A stretch of 64,000 bases of DNA, from NCBI GenBank assembly GCA_003116995.1, contig BDSL01000055.1:434001-498000 (forward strand), read 5' to 3'. Positions 12,022 through 21,279 of this stretch are shown here, in pieces. The notes under the pieces are model-generated. The model saw nothing but the letters and a program-made list of their open reading frames with translations, did not search any database and had not been told where the DNA came from. The translations under genes and the position numbers were made by a program. Source of the DNA: Yamagishiella unicocca. Taxonomy: Eukaryota; Chlorophyta; Chlorophyceae; Chlamydomonadales; Volvocaceae. Numbering within the stretch: the stretch's first letter is position 1; the number at the start of each line of letters is the position of its first letter.

Positions 12022-12027
12022 AGCTGA
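9696..12027 (+). CDS. Predicted plastid membrane protein
   Basis: Exons: 9696-10322, 10780-10932, 11208-11350 and 11733-12027 (TGA), phases 0, 0 and 2; about 405 aa. Residues 1-130 are rich in Ser, Arg, Ala and Cys without acidic residues, like a chloroplast transit peptide. Three hydrophobic segments follow: one around MSAVVGISYAVLLAAV, one around WGLMGFISCLPLFNWLAW (split by intron 1) and one around DPWVLFMLLLCAVHV. After these come a Gly-rich soluble part and a Glu/Arg/Gln-rich tail (LKQFDEQLRRADQQRR) ending in Gly/Ser repeats. Reading CAG/GCGAGT at 10933 as a GC-AG donor gives the smooth join CAVHVQ-AERIS. It resembles small uncharacterised plastid membrane proteins of plants, but I cannot name a family. 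The start is the first in-frame ATG; a shorter start is possible. Confidence 0.6.
10636..10770. repeat. 17-bp CCCCCGTGTCCCACTGT minisatellite
   Basis: About seven near-perfect copies abut the acceptor of exon 2 of the plastid membrane-protein gene, just downstream of a CTG/GCT triplet-rich stretch (10450-10560) in the same intron. Confidence 0.9.
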
Positions 12028-12538
12028 GACTGTGTCGCTGGGGCGAGCGGTGCCGGCAGGAGGCGGGCGGTTGGATTGGAAGTAGCTAGTTAGGTCCCCA
12101 GGTCGTTGCAGTTGAGCATAGGTTAAATGCGAGCCCTCGCCTGCAGCCGCTTATTGCGCTGTCGGTTGCGGAGCGACTAGCCTTGGGTGGAGCGCTGGTA
12201 GTGCTTACGTCAATTGGTTGCGATGGAATGGAATGCCGCCTTGCTTGGCGCCATGGAATGAGGGCATGCGTGGAAAACTGCTGTTTTGTCGTTGGCGCCA
12301 GGAAGGCAATGCCGTTGGCGCGTGCCACTTGCAGTGCTGTACTGCGTGCCTTGGTGGCAGCTAGCTAGTATGCTAGTTAGCAGGCTGGGTGGGAGCGGGA
12401 TGTATGAGCGGGAGCAGGATGGGAGCGGAATGCACTGCTGTCGTACACTGCTGTCGTACACTGCTGTCGTACACTGCACGCAGTTAGTTAGTTAGCGCTT
12501 GATATTGCCGCAGATACTGATTTGCCTCGCCCCGTTGC

Positions 12539-12543
12539 TGTAA
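12539..12543 (+). other. Candidate TGTAA polyadenylation signal
   Basis: A TGTAA pentamer lies 512 bases after the stop of the plastid membrane-protein gene, a plausible 3' UTR end. Confidence 0.4.
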
Positions 12544-14151
12544 TAAGCCTGCGCGGAGGCAAGGTTGGATTTCATCGAAAAGGAAGCCTATAGGCGCATC
12601 TATCGAGCGAGCAGGCAGGGCGTGGATAGCCGGGGACTGCAACGTCGGAGTCAAATCCAACCCTGCTTAGGTGTCAGACGCATCCAGTAGTATCGCGCAG
12701 CAGTGGTCCCCGACAGTCCGCAAGCAACTCACACCTACCCCCGTGCCCAAAGCGATTGGGAGCGAGGGAGGTCGTTAGGGCGGGCCGATTAGGCGGAGCT
12801 GTTTCCGATACGGTATGTATGTATGTTGTAATTGTATGTATGTATGTAGACGGGGCGGCTCGGTGCTGCATATCGCTCGGAAGCAAGTGCAGCATGCACG
12901 CAAACAAATACATCGCTTCCTAGCTGCTGCTGTGCACACCACGTGGTACTATTGGGACACAGCTTTCGGCCATTGCCGGCAGCTCAGTAGTGCTGCTGCT
13001 GCATGCTTCGCATCTATCATCGATCGTCATCGATCTATTGGAACCCTTTGGAACGCTTGCATAAATCAACGTGCCAAGCTCGCGACCAGGTACACCATCA
13101 AACGCGCCCAGGGATGCAAGCGAAAACAAACCTACACATGCGTGTTATTTCCTCATTTCGGCGGAGCCCCGCGTGGAACACTGCTGACGCTTGAAGATAT
13201 ACAGCAATAATGGCCTTTTGCCCAGCCGAATTCAAAGAGTAAATATAGCACCGAAGCTGACCGGAACAACGTGCTGGTACCCATGGCTGACCTGCTGCTC
13301 GATCGTCCTTGGGTCGGTAGCGCCTAGCGCTCTGTGCGGCTCCGTCCGTGCTAGCTTGCATTACGTCGGCCTCCCGCATCCACCGCGTCCTGCTGCTTAC
13401 CTCCCAGCAATAATCTACGCCTGATCAAACCCGCCGGACATGTCTGCATGCAAAATTTTATACAAAAAAATAATTCATCCTGATAAAGTTGGCATCGAAC
13501 TAGGTCCTCCTCCTCCCCAGAAGTTGGTCACACTCTTCGACGCGTGTGCGGCATCGCCGCGTGCGCGATTGTGCCCGTTCGTGCCACAGCGCTGGGCTGT
13601 GGCCCGCGATAGGTAACGTCCGTAGACCAGGTCGCGGGTATGATGTATAATTCTACGAATTGTAGGTTGCAGTGCGGAAACTGCTTTGTGAGAGCCTGCC
13701 TGTTCCGCCGGTCGACTGAGAGCCGAGCCCTGCCGCGAGCCCACCTGCTGCCCAACACTCCTTTCGGAAGCTGCCGCGAATCTCGATTGCGCCTGGCGTA
13801 CCGCCGGACACTCATTTGGCAATGACACGCAACGCAATAAAAGGTTGCTTGTCCGGTACCGACACCCCGGCATCTAGTCATCGGCGGCATCAAGTAAGCA
13901 AGGCAATCAACCAGGTAGGGTGTTGCGTTCAATGCTCGACCATCGTGCTCGATCGACTCGTGAAAAAGAGATAAGTCAAGCTATGGTTATTTATGTTTCT
14001 TCATTGTGCTTCAACGAAATGCGCCCGGCCGGAAATCAAATGCAAAATGCAGTTCGGTTGCCAGCCGGCTTCACGATTCCCAGGCGCCGCCTGCCTCAAG
14101 CCAAGCCAAGGATTGAAATAAAGATCATCGTCTGCATCGCCTGCATGCGCG
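12544..14151. other. Intergenic region, no supported gene
   Basis: Short open frames occur on both strands, but none joins to a recognisable protein. A TATGTATGTATG microsatellite lies near 12813-12848. A 13-bp repeat (CTGCTGTCGTACA, three copies) at 12429-12476 lies just upstream in the 3' UTR of the previous gene. The right end must hold the promoter of the secreted proline-rich gene. Confidence 0.4.
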
Positions 14152-15416
14152 ATGCGAAAGATCGCGCTGCTGGCGGTGGTGGCGGTGGTGCTGCTCCAAG
14201 CCAGTAGTACATGTAAGTTGGCTTGCTCACTGCTTGCTTGCTGCTCACGTTAGTAGCCCTGAATGAACGACATGAGAACGGAAGCAACAAACCACGGAGA
14301 CAGCCTGCTGAGGTGTATGCGGTGGCACGCGGAATCGACTAGGGGTGCCGTACAGCAGATATATGGCCATTAGGGCTTTTTTGACTGGTCGCAACCTTGA
14401 GACGCTCGCGATGCAATTGTTACTTACGAACCCTCCGTCCACCCATCCGCCCGCTCGCCCGCCCAAAACACGCAGCCGCCGTCACTTCAGTCGCAGAATC
14501 TCCGCCTCCTCCGCCGCCCCCGCCTCCGCCTCCTCCGCCTCCTTCGCCTCCGCCGCCTCCGCCAACGCCTCCGCCACCGTCGCCGCCACCACCACCCCTC
14601 CTTCCTCCACCTCCCAGCTCTCCGTCCCCGCCGCCGCCTCCACCTTCGCCTCCCAGCCCTCCTCCTCCACCACCACCGCCACCTCCACCTCCGTCACCTG
14701 AGTTGCCTCCCAGCCCTCCCAGCCCTCCCAGCCCTCCCAGCCCACCACGGCCGCCGTCACCCAGGCCCCCCCCGCGGAGCCCTCCGTCGCCTAAGCCCCC
14801 CCCAAGGCCTCCGCCGCCCAGTCCTCGGCCACCTAGCCCGACTCCTCCCGGGCCTCCGCCTCCCAAACCGCCGCCGCCGAGCCCGCCGCCGCCAAACCCG
14901 CCGCCACCCAGCCCTCCACCGCCAAACCCACCGCCTCCAAGCCCGCCGCCTCCCAGCCCGAAGCCGCCAGGCCCGTCACCCCCCAGCCCAAAGCCGCCAG
15001 GGCCTTCGCCGCCAAGCCCACGCCCACCTCGGTTGCCGCCGCCGTTCCCGCCGCCGCCTCGGCCGCCGCCGCCGAACCCGCCGCCGCCTCGCCCGCCACC
15101 ACCCAACCCGCCGCCACCTCGCCCGCCGCCACCCAACCCGCCGCCACCTCGCCCGCCGCCACCCAACCCGTCCCCGCCCCGACCGCCCCCGCGCATCCCT
15201 CCTTCCCCCAAGCCCCCATCGCCGGCTCCGAAGCCGCCCCGGCCCCCGCCGAAGAGCCCGCCCCTGCCCCGGCCGCCGCCTCCCTCGGTACGTGCGTTAG
15301 TTCATACAACGGGCTACCTACCAGCTAGTGGTTTCCGCTAGCGAGCTGTGCAGCACGTTATAGTCGTGAGCTATGTTTTGCAGCCACCGACTGGAAGGAA
15401 ATCATGCTTCCGTTGA
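14152..15416 (+). CDS. Secreted Ser-Pro (hydroxyproline-type) rich protein
   Basis: Exon 1, 14152-14212, encodes a signal peptide beginning MRKIALLAVVAVVLLQ. A GTAAGT donor follows. Exon 2, 14491-15287, joins in phase 1 at a TTCAG acceptor and encodes about 265 residues of SPPPP, PPPPNP, SPKPPG and PPPPRP repeats. A GTACGT donor and a TTTTGCAG acceptor lead to exon 3, 15384-15416, a short tail PPTGRKSCFR and TGA. Total is about 296 aa. Such sequences are prolyl-hydroxylated and O-glycosylated in volvocine extracellular matrix proteins (pherophorins, VMPs). No globular pherophorin domain is visible, so this may be a pure structural rod, or a gene that has lost domains. The last ~190 residues of exon 2 match the last identified exon of the metalloproteinase gene at 20.7-26.9 kb. 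The tail exon is less certain than exons 1 and 2. Confidence 0.62.
14706..15295 (+). repeat. Duplicated proline-rich exon module, copy A
   Basis: About 590 bp match the minus strand of 20696-21279. The match covers the 3' two-thirds of exon 2 and stops about 8 bp inside the following intron. The encoded residues are identical, while the DNA differs at scattered third codon positions. Confidence 0.85.
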
Positions 15417-15635
15417 CTACATCAAAAGTAGTTGCTACTTGCTAGAACGGGCTTGTGGCAATTGTTAACGTTAGAAACGTTAGGACACAGACACGGTGAT
15501 GGTACGGGCACTGGGTTAGCATAGGCTGAGTGGCCCACAACGCGCGCCGCCATCATCATACATGTGCTCCTGCGGCGCGGCGAGTTACTCCCAATCACCC
15601 GCTGCCCAATTGCCGAACCCGCTGTCCAAAGTGCG

Positions 15636-15640
15636 TGTAA
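15636..15640 (+). other. Candidate TGTAA polyadenylation signal
   Basis: TGTAA lies 220 bases after the stop of the secreted proline-rich gene, supporting a transcript that ends here. Confidence 0.4.
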
Positions 15641-17775
15641 CTTACCCTACTCGTATCGCCATCTGCGCCTCCCTTTCCGCAAGCAGGTACGCCGCCTGCT
15701 CCGCTAATAACTCCGTCGCTCGGGTACATACGTACATACATGGAGCCGCACCTGCTCACGTACCCACCAAGCAGCTTAGCAAATGGTTTTACGAGGAGTT
15801 TGGTCTCGTCGACAATCAGAAAGTGCACAAAAAGAGCAGGACGGAGCATGTCCGGCCGGCAGCAGCTCGGTATGTAGTTGCTGTCAGCGGCGGCAGTGCT
15901 TTGTAGCATTCGAATCGAGGCCTGCCTAGGTCTCCGGATTAAGGGCAACGCGGCTCAGCAAACCGCCGTTAGCTGCTTGTATAGCGTCACGCTAAAGCGG
16001 TGTGGGGTCATCGGTTAGAAGACGGGCGATGACCTTTTCGGGGTCCCTGCTGTTCGTGCACGTGGATGATCAGCAGTGTGGACGTGGGGTTGAGGAAGTA
16101 GACGCTCCTCGAGCAGTGGTAGCTCCTCGAGCAGTGGTAGCACGCAGCCCGTTCCGTACAGTCCATGCAGGTTCGCTCATTCGCAACATTCTTTATAGAA
16201 TGCATGGCGTATGGATGGCGAGATAGCCATCGTCCATTACCCCGCCATCTGGGCGAAATTTGATGCCATAAGGGAGCGAGCATACAACAGCCGGCGATTA
16301 ATCTATCGTTTGGTGGACTGCTGAAAGGCTGGAAGGCTTTGCAATAGCCGCCTCATTGTGCGTGCATTATGCTGAATTGGTGCATCCGCTCTCCTTTAGC
16401 CCGGTTGCCATCCATCAGGTGGTAAGTGATAAGTGCTGCCGCAAGCACCCGCTGGAATAATCAACGTCGGCGTTCATCAGGGTGGAGGTAGATGCATCAT
16501 CCGTTTGAAAACACATGAACATGCTTGTAGGGTTGGAGAGCGAGCGTGAGATTTGCGCCGGCTGGCTGGGTGTTGCATGTTGTTTGTTGAGGCCCAGCTA
16601 GGCATGTCGGCCGCCGTGTTAGCTAGGGTCAGTTGCAGGTGCGCAACTGACGAAGTAAGTAACACGGTTGGTGTCCATTTTTACTTGAAACGGCCTGAAG
16701 CAGCCTATCTGCTTCCCAGGCCGAACAAGCCGGCTTGCACGAGGCCCTTGCTTCTGCTGATCTTGTAATATAGCGTAACATTAGCCAGTCATCTGGCAAA
16801 AGGCGGGCCGCTGCTCGTGCCGTTCAGCAGATCTTCGCTGCCATCTTACTACTCCGGTACATGAGGTTGCTAAGATAGATGTGCACGCATGCATCGTGTC
16901 ATCACCCATTACTTACCTATGCGCGTGGTGCGGAGTCGTCCCGACTAAGGCCGATTCCTTTGCCTCCATCCATCGTTAGGATTCCGTGTGTGCTACTCGC
17001 TTAGGGCCGGAGGGGATCTTAGGGCCGCTAGGTATGTACAGGGTAAACTCGCTAGGCGTATCGTAAGTGCTCAAACAGTTCGGTTGCCACTCTCTCACGC
17101 TTGTCTCAATCGCGGGTTGCTCAAACTCGCTCGACCGGCCACCCGCACATGTCGTAACTAGGTGGCTGGGCACCTCGTGTCAGAGACAGCACACGGCGGC
17201 GTTGGCGTGTGACATGACAACGCATTGCCGAAGTACTTCACCTTCCGTGTCCGGTGATGTGCCCGAGCGATCGCGGCGGCTCTACCGAGGTCTGGACTCC
17301 ACTGCGTCAGTTACTGTGAGCAGCGAGGACGATGCATGGAACATGCGAATCGCAGTTCCCAGGGAATTTCGTCATCACTCGCCAGCCATGCCAACATACG
17401 TGTTTGAGCCACGCCAAGACAGTATGTTGGAGCCAAGACACCTTGAGCAAAGGCATAATTTCCATCCATCTCGCTTGCTGGAACCCCTCGATCCCGTCCC
17501 GAACAGCGCTGCGATCTCCGCCAATGCAACCCCCGAGTCCGCATCAATCTCCATACTTCACAGCGCTGTCGCGACACAGTCCTGGCAACGGCAATCCTCG
17601 TATGCAGGCAACAGACTTGTAAGGGCGATACGCGCACGCACTCGGGCGTGGTTAACCTTGCTGCATGACTGCCAGTGCTCGGAGTGCACGTCAGGGGCTG
17701 GTTCGAGAATGAGTCCGAGTTCAGCCTAGCATCCCGGTCCTGCCTTGATGCGCAAGGGCCAGACTTCACGAGAAG

Positions 17776-17815
17776 TAGCTCACTGTATACGTTACACAAC
17801 TGTGGGTTCGATTCC
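17776..17815 (+). repeat. tRNA-like pol III box pair (SINE-like fragment)
   Basis: TAGCTCACTGT resembles an A box, and GGTTCGATTCC at 17805-17815 is a perfect B box. They are only about 29 bases apart and no cloverleaf can be folded, so this is not a tRNA gene. It could be a remnant of a tRNA-derived SINE, or chance. Confidence 0.3.
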
Positions 17816-18149
17816 AGGCAGTCGCGGACTGCCTGGCACAGGGACAACACGGTCCCTTAGCACCGGCGCATCGCAACGCTCGTACGGCAATAACGGATCC
17901 ACTTCGACACTGCAGTCCACGCACTTAGAACCGTGACTATAGCTAAGTGACTACACTGTGTCAATCACGCACTGTGTCACGACAGCACACTGCTACAGTG
18001 GGCCCCAGACCATAAGGTAGAGCCATCGGACGCGTCGCCTGACAATGAAGAAGGCGCAGGAAGAAGAAGAGGCCAGTCGACCGAGATGCGGCAAACCGCC
18101 ATAAACCCCGAACAAGGGGCCGGAGAACAAGCAGCGGCACCAACCACCT

Positions 18150-18352
18150 GTTGTAACGGTTACAGTGGGTTCCAGACCAAGAGGTAGAACCATCGGGCGC
18201 ATCGCCTGACACTGAACAAGACGGAGGAAACAAATACCGACATGCACCGAAACAAAGGCAAACCACCAGAACACCAAGTTGACAGGCCGTAGGCATACAG
18301 AGCAGCAGCCAGCACCCCAGGGGGAATTTGCACTAGAGGCTCCCCTATCAGG
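18150..18352 (-). repeat. Left arm of diverged inverted repeat; contains 95-bp dispersed repeat
   Basis: Read on the minus strand, this arm resembles 18815-18990 read on the plus strand; both contain GCAAATxCCCCCTGGGxTGCTGGCT. The outer 95 bp (18150-18244), starting GTTGTAACGGTTACAGTGGG, recur at 34761-34855 with about two mismatches. The arrangement suggests an old non-autonomous transposable element. Confidence 0.6.
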
Positions 18353-18814
18353 AACTGGCCACCAACCAACCTAACAGCCCAGCACCCGACCAACCAGTGA
18401 AGCGCCGCAACGATGCAAACATCGGAACCCGCCACCTCTCATCCCATAAGGCACGGACCCCTAGCAGGGCTCAACACGCCTATATAGCCAGAAAGTATGA
18501 AGCACGGGAAACCCCGCTCCCCAAGACAACCCGAGCCGATCAGGAATCCACCAATACCTCAGCCGGTCCCCCGCACACCAGGCGATTGGCGACAACCTGT
18601 GTGGCTATGTACGCCTGGTGCCAAACGGGACAAAGCTAATGTTCGAACCTCAGAAGGGAGCTGCAATGGCAAAAATATTGGTATGCACGTGCGTGCGATC
18701 GGCTCAACTCTCGACCTGTGGGCAACACGCCAATGGTGCCTCAATCGAACGTAGTAGTACATACTCCAGTGCGCTCCAGACCGGAGGAAAAACCATCGGG
18801 ATGTTGGTAGTCGG

Positions 18815-18990
18815 CCTTGATGGAGGAGCTTACAGCGCAAATCCCCCCTGGGTTGCTGGCTACAGCTTTTTTTGCCTTTGGACTGTTGACTGGTGCGTGT
18901 ATGTCTTGGTGGGATGCCATTGGTGCGGTGCGGCTGGATTTCTGTCTCTTTCGTCTCCTTCAGTGTCCGGCGATGTGCCCGGATATTACA
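18815..18990 (+). repeat. Right arm of diverged inverted repeat
   Basis: This is the partner of 18150-18352, separated by about 460 bp. It ends in a GTGTCCGGCGATGTGCCCGG motif that matches the dispersed 95-bp family. No transposase remnant is seen between the arms. Confidence 0.55.
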
Positions 18991-20695
18991 CGTGTAACGA
19001 CAGTGCCGAGCATCTGCTGCCCGCAAGTAACAGCGCAGCTGTGGCTGGGCCTCGCTTCAGCCGGTGGACAGGTAGGAACACCTGGACGGTGGGTCAGCAC
19101 CTGGACGGTGGGTCAGCACCTGGAAGAGGCGCTCCAACCCGTTTGCCACCGTGTCGAGGTGAGCGAGTGGCTGGGTGGTGAGGGGGTCGCAAGTTGGGGC
19201 TTGTACGGCAGTCCAGACGAGGCCTTGGACAGGACATCGATGGCGACCCTCCCTTGATCTATGGCGCTGCACACACCCTCCGCCGCGTGTGCGTGCTTTT
19301 CCCCCGTGATTCCTCAACCCCAAGCAGCCACGTATGTCTGATGACGTCATCCACACATACGTACGCCGTACAGGCTCCATTCCTTTCACGGCTTACTTAC
19401 AGCAGATCGATAGAAGCGAATAAGCCGTGCAGACAGTTCACGTGCGCCACACGCCAACACGGCCGCTGGGGCCCAGCACGCTCCCTGTCACTCCTATCCC
19501 TCCCTTGTGGCCCCGCCACCTTGTGGCCCAGCCCAGCATCAATACACCGTGCGTTCTTCCAAAAAACGAGAACCGGCAGTACTGGGATCTCTATCTACCA
19601 CCCCGCCGTACTACTACCCATTCCAACCCACATGTACATCAATAATCCACTTCGCCAAATCCCCAGATCCGTTGGGAGTCCGTCCACATATGCATGAAGC
19701 TTAATCCCGCCAAGTAGCCACCTAGCCTGCGTACGCAGGTCTTCACGTCTTCTAGCTAATGACCGTTGTGATAAACGTGGCGCCGCAGGTAGCAGTTCTC
19801 CGAGGACACAGCCTTGGAACCCAGTGCAAATCCCTAAACAACAGCCTTTACTTGCAGCCGAATATATGCTCACGTGGTTGCGTGGTTGCGTCATCGCACT
19901 AGCCAGCGGTGGGGTCAGACGAGGAAATAAATTGCTCTAGCCGCTGGGCATATTTCAGTGCCTGACTGTAGCAAGGCAAGCCTACGGACGCGGAATAATG
20001 CGCACTTGGATGGGTGCCCAACACAGTATGCCCTATATACATGTCGGTCGGGCTCATGGACGAACCAAACGCGCGTCGCCGCAGCAGGAACCGCGGGACC
20101 TATCGATCACAGCCAGGCATCAATCGACAGCAGCCACTACAGCCACCGCGCCGCGATTCAAGCGCCGAGCCAGCTGCGCCCTTTTCCCTTTCGGGAAAAC
20201 GCGCTGTCAGCTACGTGACACGTGCCGTAAAATTAATTTCGCCCGAGAGGTTGGATCCGTTCATGATCCCTAGCCAGACGCCGCAGCAGCGGACGGAGCA
20301 CGCAGTCCCGAGCCGACTACCGACCGACCGACCGTCCGTCTCTTGCTGTACGGCGTGTACGGACAGCCCCATTATTTCACAATCAAAGAGGATTGCCACG
20401 CGCTTGTGCGCATGCTTTCTCCTCATGACAGCAACGAGCAACTCGTGGAGCCGACCTCACCGGTGTCTTACCTGCACGTGACGGCAGCGGGTAGGGCAGC
20501 GGGTGGGGTATGGGGTCAGCATTGGAGTGATACACACAAGCAGCTACAGCATTGGTGTGATAAACACAAGCAGGTACACACAAGACAGGACCATGCGTCC
20601 CTCGTGCAGAAAAATGAAAATGCACGGAAAGCGGTGCTGCAGCAGCCCTTTATCTGGAGACTGGCGCTCGCCCCTCGTGTCCCAGTCCCGGGGGA

Positions 20696-21279
20696 GCACG
20701 TACCGAGGGAGGCGGCGGCCGGGGCAGGGGCGGGCTCTTCGGCGGGGGCCGGGGCGGCTTCGGAGCCGGCGACGGGGGCTTGGGGGAAGGAGGAATGCGC
20801 GGGGGCGGCCGGGGCGGGGACGGGTTGGGTGGCGGCGGTCGGGGTGGAGGCGGGTTGGGTGGCGGCGGGCGAGGTGGCGGCGGGTTGGGTGGCGGCGGTC
20901 GGGGTGGCGGCGGGTTCGGCGGCGGCGGCCGAGGCGGCGGAGGGAACGGCGGCGGCAACCGAGGTGGGCGTGGGCTTGGCGGCGAAGGCCCTGGCGGCTT
21001 TGGGCTGGGGGGTGACGGGCCCGGCGGCTTCGGGCTGGGAGGCGGAGGGCTGGGAGGCGGTGGGTTTGGCGGTGGAGGGCTGGGTGGCGGCGGGTTTGGC
21101 GGCGGCGGGCTCGGCGGCGGCGGTTTGGGAGGCGGAGGCCCGGGCGGAGTCGGACTAGGTGGCCGAGGACTGGGCGGCGGAGGCCTTGGGGGGGGCTTTG
21201 GCGACGGAGGGCTCCGCGGGGGGGGCCTGGGTGACGGCGGCCGTGGCGGGCTGGGAGGGCTGGGAGGGCTGGGAGGCGT
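20696..21279 (-). repeat. Duplicated proline-rich exon module, copy B
   Basis: Reverse-complement counterpart of 14706-15295. It forms most of the last identified exon of the metalloproteinase gene. Sequence similarity ends a few bases into the intron after the TCG/GTACGT donor. Confidence 0.85.

Larger units (their letters stand above)
15641..20695. other. Gene-poor region with repeat remnants
   Basis: No ORF could be chained into a convincing gene. A tandem GAGCAGTGGTAGCTCCTC duplication lies near 16105-16140. Fragments of a dispersed repeat occur at 17240-17262, 17994-18050, 18150-18244 and 18961-18985. The last 1-2 kb should contain the 3' end of the metalloproteinase gene on the minus strand, including any final coding exon. 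Confidence 0.4.

Noticed and set aside
17067..17850. Overlapping 220- and 179-codon frames on both strands
   Set aside because: Neither shows a recognisable domain, codon periodicity or splice partners; the area carries repeat fragments.
17776..17850. tRNA gene
   Set aside because: A perfect B box is present, but the A-B distance is too short and no cloverleaf or acceptor stem forms.
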